From contig LNFE01000131.1 in assembly GCA_001464575.1 (NCBI GenBank), positions 16,002 to 80,001 on the forward strand: DNA of 64,000 nucleotides, given 5' to 3'. Source of the DNA: Acidobacteria bacterium Ga0077553. GTDB taxonomy: Bacteria > Acidobacteriota > Terriglobia > Bryobacterales > Bryobacteraceae. The translations under genes were made by a program, and so were the position numbers. Below the pieces are notes generated by a model that did not search any database, was not told the DNA's origin, and worked only from the letters and a program-made list of their open reading frames with translations. Position 1 is the first letter of the stretch, and every line of letters begins with the position of its first letter. This document shows positions 7,570 through 15,808 of the stretch, piece by piece.

Positions 7570-8744
7570 GCAGAGCACCCCCTCCATCCAGGCGTACCGC
7601 TCACCGATACAAAGCCTGCCGCCACCCCCGAATGGCAGATAGGCGAACTTCGGCGCGGTGGAGTTTAGCCAACGATCCGGCAAAAAGCGGTCGGGCTCTG
7701 GGAAAAACTCTTCCCGCCGGTGGAGCACCGCCATGCAGACGAGCAGGATGGAGCCTTGGGGAGCCGTGAAATCACTACAGGTGTAGGTTTCGAGCGCCCG
7801 CCGCCCGAGAATCCAAACCGGGGGTACATCCGCATGGACTCTTGAAACACCCGCTGGCAGAACGGCAGATTGGGATAATCCTCGGGCCCAGGCAGACGCC
7901 CGCCGAGCACCTGGTCGAGTTCCGCCTCCATCTGTTCCCTCGCCGCGGGGTTTTCGGCCAGCAGGTACAGCGTCCAGGCTAGAGCATTAGCGGCCGTCTC
8001 ATGGCCGGCGACGAAGATCGTCATCACCTCGTCCCGGATCTGCAGCCGGTCCATTCTTTCCCCGGTTTCGGCGTCCCGGACACTCAGCAGCATCCCCAGC
8101 AGATCGTCGTGTTCCTTGCCGCTGGCGATCCGGTCGTCGATCACGCCGTAGACGATCTCGTCGAGCTTGCGGAGGGCGGCCCGGTAGCGCAGGCTGGCGG
8201 GCAGCGGCAGTCCGAGCAGCAGCGGTCCCCACGGCATGACGAGCTGGTTGAGCATCTTCAGCACGACTTCGAGTTCATGCGCAATCGTCGTGGCCTTCTC
8301 GCCGGCCTCGGTGGTGAACAGGCTGCGAGCCACGATTTCGAGCGTTAGTTGGCTCATCGCCTCGGTCGCCTCGATCTCCTGGCCATCCTGCCAATCGGCC
8401 ATCAAGGCCTGGGTACAGCGCGTCATCATCCGGCCGTACTCGGCGATCCGTTCGCGCTGAAACGCAGGCTGCATCAGCCGTCGCTGCCGCAGGTGAAACG
8501 GGTCTTCGCTCGTCAGCAGCCCTTCGCCAAACAGGCCCTTGGTGCGCTCGATGCGAGGGAATTTTTCAAACGCCGCGCCCTGCGTGATCAGCAAATCCCG
8601 AATCAGCTCAGGATCGTTCAGCAGGTAAAAATGCCGGTTGCCCAGCTTCAGATGAGCTCGCGGACCCTGCGAGTCGGCGAGGTGCGCGAAGTAGCGCAGT
8701 GGGTTCTGGATCATCTCCCAGGGGGAGATTTTGGCGCGGCTCAA
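7438..8744 (-). pseudogene. cytochrome P450, frameshifted
   Basis: A heme-thiolate monooxygenase split into two frames. The first part (from a TTG at 8744; an in-frame ATG lies at 8717) carries the I-helix oxygen motif AGHETAAN and the K-helix ExxR (ESMRMYP). The second part carries the meander and the heme loop FGGGGRLCIGER with the Cys ligand. The break is at a run of five G at 7820-7824 (plus strand). One more G restores MYPPVWILGRRAL and joins both parts into a protein of about 435 residues, the normal size. As read, the product would lack heme. No ferredoxin partner is adjacent. It is either a pseudogene or a homopolymer sequencing error. Confidence 0.85.
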
Positions 8745-8769
8745 TGCTCTTGATGATAGGATTTATGCT

Positions 8770-9390
8770 GTGAAACGCGCAACTCTGCTTCTCCTTGCCT
8801 GTACCTCTCTGTTCGCCCAGGTCGATAAGGCGGAAAAAAAAGAAGGCTTCAAGCCGGTCCTGAACAAGTCCCTGAAGGGTTGGAAAGGCGACTCCCGCCT
8901 GTGGAAGATTGAAAAGGGCGTTTTGATCGGCTCCACCGACGGAGTCAAGATCAGTAAGAACACCTTCTTAATCTCCGAACGGGAATACGGCGACTTCGTT
9001 TTGCGCGCTGAGTTTAAGCTGCGCAATCATAACTCCGGCATCCAGTTCCGCAGCACCGAGATGCCCGAGTATGTCGTGCAGGGTTTGCAGGCCGACATCG
9101 CCTACGACAATTGGACCGGCTCCATCTACGACGAGAAGGGCAAGCGCGGCGTGATCGTCAACGGCTGGAAGGGGAAGGGCGAGAAGTTCTACAAGAAGGA
9201 CGAGTGGAACCAGATCGAGCTATCCGCCATCGGCGAGAACATCGTCATCAAGATCAACGGCCAGGTGACCAGCGAGCTGAAGGACAGCTCCAAACTCGCT
9301 GGCGTGCTGGCGATTCAACTCCACCAGGGACCGGATATGAAAGTCGAGTTCCGGAACCTTCGCCTGAAAGAAGTGAAGCCTACCAAGTAA
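8770..9390 (+). CDS. secreted DUF1080 (3-keto-disaccharide hydrolase-like) protein
   Basis: A 206-residue protein with a signal peptide (VKRATLLLLACTSLFAQ) followed by a single DUF1080 domain, a concanavalin-like beta sandwich abundant in Acidobacteria and Planctomycetes. Characterised members hydrolyse 3-keto-glycosides. Recognisable segments are GWKGDSRLWKIEKGVLIG near the start, EFKLRNHNSGIQFRS in the middle and GVLAIQLHQGP toward the end. The GTG at 8770 begins the signal peptide and is seven bases after TAGGAT. It overlaps the convergent UPF0173 gene by 11 bases. Substrate is unknown. Confidence 0.85.
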   Translation: MKRATLLLLACTSLFAQVDKAEKKEGFKPVLNKSLKGWKGDSRLWKIEKGVLIGSTDGVKISKNTFLISEREYGDFVLRAEFKLRNHNSGIQFRSTEMPEYVVQGLQADIAYDNWTGSIYDEKGKRGVIVNGWKGKGEKFYKKDEWNQIELSAIGENIVIKINGQVTSELKDSSKLAGVLAIQLHQGPDMKVEFRNLRLKEVKPTK

Positions 9391-10069
9391 CCGGCTGACC
9401 GGGTTCGAGCACCCACACGGTGGCCTCAACCAGCGCTTGCAACTGCGCGGGCGTTCCGGTTAATGCCGGAAACGTCCCGTAGTGCGCTGGAATGATGATC
9501 TTGGGCTGCAAGAGCCGGGAAGCCACGGCCGCTCCCCGCGGGCTCATCGTATAGACGTCCCCGATCGGCAGCACGACCAGTTCCGGCGCGTGGAGTTCGC
9601 GGATGAGCGCCATATCTCCGAACACGTCGGTGTCGCCGGCGAAGTACGCCGCCCGCCCGTCGTCGAACCGGATCACGTAGCCGCCGGGATTGCCGCCGTA
9701 AACGTTGTGGCCGTCCGGCTGCTCAATCGCACTCGAGTGCACGGCGGGCGTCATGGTCACGGCCACGCCGCCCACGAGAATCGTCCCCCCGAAGTTAATC
9801 GGAATCGTGTTCTGGACGCCCTGAGCGGCGAGCCAATTGCAGATCTCGTAGTTGGCCACCACGCGGGGCGCGAACCGTTCGGCCAGTCCTTGGACTCCGC
9901 CCAGATGATCGCCGTGACCATGGGTGACGAGAATCGTGTCGACGCGGGAAAACTCATAGCCCGCCGGAAAGCTCGGGTTGCCCGCGATAAACGGGTCAAC
10001 CACGATCACTTCTCCCGAAGCGAGCGTCAACGAAAAGGTGGAGTGGCCAAGCCAGGTAATTTGCGGCAT
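9380..10069 (-). CDS. UPF0173 metallo-beta-lactamase-fold hydrolase
   Basis: A 229-residue metal-dependent hydrolase with the metal-binding motif THGHGDH (H50, H52, D54, H55). Further ligands lie in the AVHSSAI and FAGDTDVFGD segments and in the C-terminal IPAHYGTFP. The N-terminal MPQITWLGHSTF is characteristic of UPF0173. The natural substrate of this family is not established. The ATG overlaps the stop of the upstream GH3 gene by one base (TAATG), so the two are co-translated. Confidence 0.88.
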   Translation of the reverse strand: MPQITWLGHSTFSLTLASGEVIVVDPFIAGNPSFPAGYEFSRVDTILVTHGHGDHLGGVQGLAERFAPRVVANYEICNWLAAQGVQNTIPINFGGTILVGGVAVTMTPAVHSSAIEQPDGHNVYGGNPGGYVIRFDDGRAAYFAGDTDVFGDMALIRELHAPELVVLPIGDVYTMSPRGAAVASRLLQPKIIIPAHYGTFPALTGTPAQLQALVEATVWVLEPGQPVTW

Positions 10070-11781
10070 TACTCCACAGTTACCACTTTTTTGCCCGTCA
10101 TCGGCGCATCGCCGAACAGAGCCCGCACCGCCGCCGTTTCGCTGGTGGGAGCGGGGCTGTAGGTGGTGAGGTAGGTCGTCACTTCGGGAAACGCGCGGAT
10201 CATGTACGGGTTGCCCAGTCCGATCAGGATGATCGGCTTGCCAGACTTCACGAGATCGTTCACCAGCTCCGGATAGGTTCCCGGCAGAGGCGCGTTCCGT
10301 TCGCCGTAACCACCGATCTGGGCGTAGGCTCCGAGGACGATCGTCTCGCAGCCCTCGGGCGGCGCGATCGACGGAGTCTGCGGATCGACCAGCACAACGG
10401 GGATTTTCGGCGCACGGACGGCCATTTCGTCCAGGAATGCCTGTCCGTTGGCGTTGCCCTTCCGCTCGGCGAGCAGCAGCACGCAGGCCTTGGCGTCCTT
10501 GGCCAGGGGGAGCAACCCGGCTCTGTTGCGCACGAGCGTCACCGCTTTGCCTGCGATCTCGAGCGCCTTCTCCGCCGCCCCAGGGGCATCGAGCGCGTCG
10601 GGGAGAACCTCAGCCCGAACGTACCGGCTCTTATCGAGACCCAACTTCGCTTTCGCCGCCAACACCTTCTTTACGCTCGCGTCCACCCGGGCCTGCGTCA
10701 GCCGCCCGCTGCGAATCGCGGCCATCACCCCATTGATAGCCGCCGCCGGATCGGCCGGGATCAGCAGCACATCCACCCCCGCCTCAATCGCTCGCACCGC
10801 GGCCTCGCCCGGCGAGTACTTCGCCGCCAGGCCTGCCATGTCCATCGCGTCGGTGGAGACGATACCCTGAAACCCCAGTTCACCCCGCAACAGGCCCGTG
10901 ATGACCGGCTTAGAAATCGTCGAGGGGTCGCCGGTGGGGTCGACGGCAGGCAGGGCGATATGCGCGGTCATTACACTATCCACTCCGGCCGCGATCCCGG
11001 CCCGGAAGGGCACGAGTTCGACACGGTCGAGCCGGATCCGGTCCACCTCCAGCTTGGGCATGCCGGCGTGCGAATCGACGGCGGTATCGCCGTGGCCCGG
11101 AAAATGCTTAAGAGTTACTAAGACAGGATTCGTGGGGTCACTTTTGGCGCCTTCAATATAGGCCTTGACGTGCTGGGCGACTAACTCGGGATCTTCGCCA
11201 TAAGAGCGAATATTAATAATTGGGTTTTCTGGGTTGTTATTGACGTCCGCATCCGGGGCGTACACCCAGTGGACGCCCAGCGCCCGCGCCTCCCGGGCGG
11301 TGGCTAGTCCTAGGTACCGGGAGTAGTCGGTGTTGCCGGTGGCGGCAAACGCCATCGCGTGCGGATACTTGATGGCGCCGGCGACCCGCATGGAGGCGCC
11401 CCGCTCGAAGTCGCCGCCAATCAGCAGGGGTACTTTGGCCAGTTTCTGCATCCGGTTCAGGAAGGTCACCATCTCGAAGGGCTCGGTATTGATGGCGCCC
11501 GTGCGGCCCACGCGGTTGTTGACGATGATCCCGCCGACGCCGTCCGTCTGCACCGACTTCACGAAGGCTCGATAGGCCCGCGAACGCGTCGGCGGCAGGC
11601 TGCCGATGCTCTTGATGATTACGAGCTGCGCCACGCGCTGGCGGGGCGTTAGAGCCCTCATCCAATGTTGAATCGGGCGTTCAGCCGGGCCGGCGGCTAC
11701 GGGCTTTTTGGGGGGCGGCGCGGCCAGCAGAGTGGCGGCGGAAAGCAAAAGGGCAAGGCGCCAGAGAGGCATCTTGCCCAT
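10069..11781 (-). CDS. secreted glycoside hydrolase family 3, NagZ-like
   Basis: A 570-residue exported enzyme (signal peptide about residues 1-20). Its GH3 TIM barrel contains the NagZ signature KHFPGHGDTAVDSHAG (about residues 226-241), whose Asp-His pair acts as acid/base, and the nucleophile Asp in STDAMDMAG (about 311). A C-terminal alpha/beta domain follows (about 400-570), as in longer Bacteroides/Acidobacteria homologues. It probably releases N-acetylglucosamine or a related residue from peptidoglycan or oligosaccharides. An in-frame ATG at 11772, seven bases after TAGCAT, is an equally good start. It is translationally coupled to the UPF0173 hydrolase. Confidence 0.87.
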   Translation of the reverse strand: MGKMPLWRLALLLSAATLLAAPPPKKPVAAGPAERPIQHWMRALTPRQRVAQLVIIKSIGSLPPTRSRAYRAFVKSVQTDGVGGIIVNNRVGRTGAINTEPFEMVTFLNRMQKLAKVPLLIGGDFERGASMRVAGAIKYPHAMAFAATGNTDYSRYLGLATAREARALGVHWVYAPDADVNNNPENPIINIRSYGEDPELVAQHVKAYIEGAKSDPTNPVLVTLKHFPGHGDTAVDSHAGMPKLEVDRIRLDRVELVPFRAGIAAGVDSVMTAHIALPAVDPTGDPSTISKPVITGLLRGELGFQGIVSTDAMDMAGLAAKYSPGEAAVRAIEAGVDVLLIPADPAAAINGVMAAIRSGRLTQARVDASVKKVLAAKAKLGLDKSRYVRAEVLPDALDAPGAAEKALEIAGKAVTLVRNRAGLLPLAKDAKACVLLLAERKGNANGQAFLDEMAVRAPKIPVVLVDPQTPSIAPPEGCETIVLGAYAQIGGYGERNAPLPGTYPELVNDLVKSGKPIILIGLGNPYMIRAFPEVTTYLTTYSPAPTSETAAVRALFGDAPMTGKKVVTVE

Positions 11782-11785
11782 GCTA

Positions 11786-12241
11786 TCAAGACCCGGCGGA
11801 TTTCTTCAGTTTCAGCGCACTTTTTGCTTGGGCGGGCTGCTTTGCCGCGGTGCGCTTACTGAGCCGGTTCACGGCGCGGACGAGTTGCAAAACCTCGTTA
11901 GCGCTCTTCATGATCACCGCGTCAGCGCCACTGTTCTCTTCCGTAATGCCCATGGCATCGACGAAGCCAGAAATCAGGACGATGCGCGTCTGCGGTGCGA
12001 CTTCCCGGATTGCTCGAATCAATTCGACGCCGTTTTTGCCGGGCATCTTGTAGTCCGTAACCACCAACGGGAACGGACTCTGTTGGAATAATTCTAAGGC
12101 TCTTTCAGCATTGGTCGCAGTGGTGATCTCATATCCCAGTTCGGTCAGAACCATCTTTCGTGCCGCCAAACCGGAGGGGTTGTCGTCGACCAGTAACAAA
12201 CGAGTTGTCACCGGAAGCGTTCTTTCAGCTTTCAACTTCAT
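11786..12241 (-). CDS. single-domain (CheY-like) response regulator
   Basis: A 151-residue protein with one receiver domain: acidic pocket LLLVDDNP, phosphoacceptor Asp in VVTDYKMPG, the Ser in VLISGFV and a conserved Lys near AVIMKSANE. It has no output domain. The C-terminal tail (about 125-151) is Lys/Ala-rich and probably disordered. No kinase lies beside it, so it is an orphan that may act by protein contact or in a phosphorelay. The gene is four bases from the end of the GH3 gene on the same strand. Confidence 0.88.
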   Translation of the reverse strand: MKLKAERTLPVTTRLLLVDDNPSGLAARKMVLTELGYEITTATNAERALELFQQSPFPLVVTDYKMPGKNGVELIRAIREVAPQTRIVLISGFVDAMGITEENSGADAVIMKSANEVLQLVRAVNRLSKRTAAKQPAQAKSALKLKKSAGS

Positions 12242-12337
12242 TGAAGGGGACTAAGGACCATGCGAAGGTAACAGACGCGTAAACGGAGTGTCAACGCACT
12301 TCTATCGGCATCAAAACGCGCCAGATGTTTTGCTTGA

Positions 12338-13474
12338 CTATTCGACTTCTTTCGGGGCGTTGTAGCCGGGCTTGGCGATGATGGTGTACTTCATCGGCTT
12401 GCCCTTTTCATCGACGATACGCAGCGGTTCGTTGGTGGCCGGGTTGACGAGTTGCACGCGAATTTTGCGGAACTTGCCATCCTTGGCCTGGTTCGTCGGC
12501 GTGTACGTAATCGCGTACTGGCTGCGCAGCGCCTCGTGGATCTGGCGGTAAATATTGGGGAATTCGCCAAAGAACCGGGGGAAGTAGGCCTGGCCGCCGG
12601 TCTCGCGGGCGAACGTCCGCATCTGGTTGTCGGCCTGCAGGAAGTCGAGCCGCTGGATCGAGCCCATGAACCCGCGCGAGTCCATCCACTCGCGGAGCGC
12701 CTGCATAATGCCGATGGCGTAAATCGGCACGCCGCTCTGCTGCAGGGACTTGCGGGTCTTGTCGAAGGTGAGCTTTGAGAACGTGTCGATACCGCTCGCA
12801 ATGACGACGATGGCCTTGCGGCCTTCGATTTCGGACATGCGGTCGGCGGTATCGGTGAGCGCGTCGTAAAGGTTGCTTTCGCTGTAGGCGGCAATGCGCA
12901 AGCGCTGCATCGCCTCATAGGCCTTCCGCTTGTCGGTCGAGAAATCGCTGAGGATCTCACTGCGGAGATCGTAGGCGACCACGGCGACGTAGTCTTCCGG
13001 CTTCAATGTCTCTAAGAAGCCGTAGGAGGCCTGCAAAGTTTCATACCAACCTGAACTCCAATACTGTTGGTACAAATTCGAGAACTCGATGACGAGGCAG
13101 ACGGTCATCGGCGCTTCGCCCATGGTGAAGCCGCCGATGTTCTGGGGCACTTCGTCTTCGAGAATCCGGAAGTTGCCGCGCGGAATGCCCGGAATAAACC
13201 GGCCGTTCTTGTCGAGCACCGCCACGTCCACGCTCACCGTTGCCACGTCACTCTTAAAGGTCGGCAGGCCCTCGGGCAACTGGTCGCCTTCCTTCTTCTT
13301 GAATTTCGACTCGACCTTCTCCGGCTCCGGTTCCGGCGCGGGAGCGCCATCGCCCGTCTTCTTCCGCGGCTTCGCTTTCGTCTCCGACCCGATTGGTCCT
13401 GGCCCCTGCTGGCTCCACACCACAGAGAAGGACAACGTAAACACGAACGCGAGCAGGAAAAGCCGATTGCGCAT
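12338..13474 (-). CDS. secreted VWFA-related acidobacterial protein
   Basis: A 378-residue exported protein (signal MRNRLFLLAFVFTLSFSVVWSQ, then a charged Pro/Lys-rich linker). It matches the 'VWFA-related domain' family that is expanded in Acidobacteria. The N-terminal module FKSDVATVSVDVAVLDKNG with GNFRILEDEVPQ precedes a von Willebrand A-like fold in which the metal-binding DxSxS is degenerate (VIEFSN). The usual VIASGIDTFS and QYAITYTP segments are present. AGGAG is 4 bases from an in-frame GTG at 13483 and 13 from the ATG used here, so the start could be either. Role unknown. Confidence 0.85.
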   Translation of the reverse strand: MRNRLFLLAFVFTLSFSVVWSQQGPGPIGSETKAKPRKKTGDGAPAPEPEPEKVESKFKKKEGDQLPEGLPTFKSDVATVSVDVAVLDKNGRFIPGIPRGNFRILEDEVPQNIGGFTMGEAPMTVCLVIEFSNLYQQYWSSGWYETLQASYGFLETLKPEDYVAVVAYDLRSEILSDFSTDKRKAYEAMQRLRIAAYSESNLYDALTDTADRMSEIEGRKAIVVIASGIDTFSKLTFDKTRKSLQQSGVPIYAIGIMQALREWMDSRGFMGSIQRLDFLQADNQMRTFARETGGQAYFPRFFGEFPNIYRQIHEALRSQYAITYTPTNQAKDGKFRKIRVQLVNPATNEPLRIVDEKGKPMKYTIIAKPGYNAPKEVE

Positions 13475-13490
13475 GATGGTCACTTTACTC

Positions 13491-14255
13491 CTATTGAACG
13501 TCGAATGGGTCGCGGCCACTCTTCTGCTTCATGTACACCTGGAACTTCTTTCGCGCCCGGCGCAGCTTCCACTCTTTCAACTGCTGACGAAACGAAGCCA
13601 TTGGATCCCAGGCCGCGCCTGGTTTGCCGCCCATCTTCTGCAGCATCCCTGTCCTGATGAGAAGCCATCCCGTCAATAGACCGCCGAGATGGGCCACATA
13701 GCTCACCCGCGAGCCGTCCATCGCAATCGCCCCCAGCACACTGATCGCGCCGAAGACCATGACGAAATACTTGGCCGGAATCGACCCGAAAAACAGAATA
13801 TTCGGGAAGAGGATTCCATAAGCGACCATCAGGCCGAAGATGGCGCCGCTGCATCCGATGGTGGGTTGTTCGATGGCGCCGAGCGGAACGCTCGCCAAGC
13901 ATACGACGACCCCGGCGCCGATGCCGGAGAACAGGTAATACTTTAAAAACCGTGGCGTTCCCCAGGTACTCTCGAGCATCGGCCCAAGAAAAAACAGCGA
14001 GGCCATATTGAAGAGAATGTGCTGAAAGCCATTCACGTCATGCAGGAACTGGTAGCTGACCAATTGCCAGATCATCCCCTGAAACACATCTTGCGGAATC
14101 AGCTTCAACGGCTGAAACTGCAAACCCGCAAACGCCTTGGCCAGTAGCGTGAACACAAAAATGGCGGTGTTGCTAATCAGCAACCACTTCACGCCCGGGG
14201 TGACGAACCCCGAAGACGACGGACCCGACGAAAAGGAGCGGAACGGGGAGCCCAT
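13491..14255 (-). CDS. rhomboid-family intramembrane serine protease
   Basis: A 254-residue protein with six likely membrane helices. The catalytic Ser136 lies in GCSGAIFG and the catalytic His189 in YVAHLGG; the supporting HILFN segment (H79, N83) is also present. Rhomboids cut transmembrane substrates within the bilayer. The C-terminal 40 residues are basic and cytoplasmic. It lies immediately upstream of the VWFA-related gene, whose ribosome binding site overlaps this stop codon, so they probably share a transcript. Confidence 0.9.
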   Translation of the reverse strand: MGSPFRSFSSGPSSSGFVTPGVKWLLISNTAIFVFTLLAKAFAGLQFQPLKLIPQDVFQGMIWQLVSYQFLHDVNGFQHILFNMASLFFLGPMLESTWGTPRFLKYYLFSGIGAGVVVCLASVPLGAIEQPTIGCSGAIFGLMVAYGILFPNILFFGSIPAKYFVMVFGAISVLGAIAMDGSRVSYVAHLGGLLTGWLLIRTGMLQKMGGKPGAAWDPMASFRQQLKEWKLRRARKKFQVYMKQKSGRDPFDVQ

Positions 14256-14331
14256 GGACCTCTTCAGAATAGCAGCACTCGAACAATGTTAAGGATGCAT
14301 CACGGGCCCACTTGGTTCCCGATTCGGCCGC

Positions 14332-14610
14332 TTATTCCGCCGACGGCGTACCGTACCGATTGAGCAGTACAGCCCCCGCCTGCAGCAGGAGCCCAGCCCC
14401 AATCCAGACTTGCCAGTGCGAGAGCGGCCCTTCAGAAAAAGCGAACTGTTTCGCCCAGTTCATGTCGGCGGCCAGCCGCCAGAACCCAAGAGCGAACGCC
14501 ATCAGCGAGAATGGGGTCAACAACGCGGCCGTGGCCAGCGCCAGCCGCTGGTTCCGGGTGCCTTCCCGCTTCACTCTGGGCCCGGGGGCCAATCGAATCG
14601 TAACCTTCAT
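14332..14610 (-). CDS. small two-helix membrane protein of unknown function
   Basis: A 92-residue protein with a basic N-terminus and two hydrophobic segments (about 23-45 and 66-82), suggesting a hairpin in the inner membrane. No family recognised. It lies divergently from the Gfo/Idh oxidoreductase with 45 bases between the starts. TAGCAG lies six bases before the ATG, one base off the TAnnnT pattern seen at other starts. Confidence 0.6.
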   Translation of the reverse strand: MKVTIRLAPGPRVKREGTRNQRLALATAALLTPFSLMAFALGFWRLAADMNWAKQFAFSEGPLSHWQVWIGAGLLLQAGAVLLNRYGTPSAE

Positions 14611-14643
14611 CGCAAACTGCTAACAGCATAGCCCACTGTAAGA

Positions 14644-14655
14644 TACAGTGAGGAT
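14644..14655 (+). promoter_or_regulatory. -10-like hexamer placed for a leaderless mRNA
   Basis: TACAGT at 14644-14649, exactly six bases (GAGGAT) and then the ATG at 14656. Confidence 0.45.
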
Positions 14656-15798
14656 ATGAAAAAAGTGACCACCGCAATCATCGGCACCGGTTTTATGGGC
14701 CGTGTTCACATTGAAGGCGTGCGCCGCCTGGGAAATGTCGAAGTTGTTGCCGTCGCCGGCTCCTCGGATGCTTCGGCCAAGAAGTTTGCCGAGTCGATGG
14801 GCGTCGAGCGCTCGACGGGCGACTACAAGACGTTGCTGGCCGATCCCTCGATCGACGCCGTCCACGTTTTGACGCCCAACGCCCTGCACTATCCGATGTC
14901 GATGGCCGCCCTTGAAGCCGGCAAGGCGGTCCTTTGCGAAAAGCCGCTGACGGTGACGTCGAAAGAAGCCAAAGCCATGGTGGCCTTGGCGGCAAAGAAG
15001 AACCTGCCGAACGCGGTCTGCCATAACCTGCGCTACTACCCGGTGGTCCAACACATCCGCCGGATTATTGAATCGGGCGAGCTTGGCGAGATTCTACACG
15101 TACAGGGAACCTATTCCCAGGACTGGCTGCTCTATGAGACCGATTACAACTGGCGGATTGAGAGCGAACGCAACGGCGAACTCCGCGCCATGGGCGACAT
15201 TGGCTCGCACTGGATGGACATGATCCAGCACCTCACCGGCCTGCCCATCACCGGCGTCTGCGCGGATCTCGCCACCTTCCACAAGACCCGGAAGAAGCCG
15301 AAGGTCGCCATCCAGACCTTCGCGGGCAAAAAGCTGAAGCCGAAGGACTACGACGACGTCGAAATCACGACGGACGACTGGGGCGCCGTGATGTTGCACC
15401 TCGGTGACCGTGCCCGCGGCGCCTTCACTGTCAGCCAGGTGGCCGCCGGCTGCAAGAACAAGTTCGCCTTTGAGATCTTCGGCACCAAGGCTGGGGTGTC
15501 GTGGAACCAGGAGGAGCCGGACCGCCTCTGGATCGGCCACCGGAACACCCCGAATCAGCTGATCGTCAAGGATGGCTCGCTGCTGCACCCGAAGGCGGCC
15601 GAATACGCCGAACTCCCCGGCGGTCACAGCGAAGGCTATGACGATTCGCACAAGGCCCTCTACAAGCGCTTCTATCGGAAGGTGGCGGACGCGTCGGCGC
15701 CGGTGGACTACCCGACGTTCGAAGACGGCCTGCGCGGCATGATTCTGCTTGAGAAGGTGGCGGAATCGGCCAAGAAGCAGAAGTGGGTGAAGGTCTAG
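14656..15798 (+). CDS. Gfo/Idh/MocA family oxidoreductase
   Basis: A 380-residue NAD(P)-dependent oxidoreductase. The Rossmann motif is IIGTGFMGRVHIEG (residues 8-21), the CEKPLTVT motif has the catalytic/cofactor Lys, and a C-terminal alpha/beta domain carries GDIGSHWMDM. Members oxidise or reduce hydroxyls of sugars, inositols or related polyols. It has no export signal. It is followed 10 bases later by the cytochrome/DUF1549 gene, a common arrangement in Acidobacteria and Planctomycetes that suggests sugar or polymer breakdown. Substrate unknown. Confidence 0.9.
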   Translation: MKKVTTAIIGTGFMGRVHIEGVRRLGNVEVVAVAGSSDASAKKFAESMGVERSTGDYKTLLADPSIDAVHVLTPNALHYPMSMAALEAGKAVLCEKPLTVTSKEAKAMVALAAKKNLPNAVCHNLRYYPVVQHIRRIIESGELGEILHVQGTYSQDWLLYETDYNWRIESERNGELRAMGDIGSHWMDMIQHLTGLPITGVCADLATFHKTRKKPKVAIQTFAGKKLKPKDYDDVEITTDDWGAVMLHLGDRARGAFTVSQVAAGCKNKFAFEIFGTKAGVSWNQEEPDRLWIGHRNTPNQLIVKDGSLLHPKAAEYAELPGGHSEGYDDSHKALYKRFYRKVADASAPVDYPTFEDGLRGMILLEKVAESAKKQKWVKV

Positions 15799-15808
15799 GC
15801 GGAAACAA

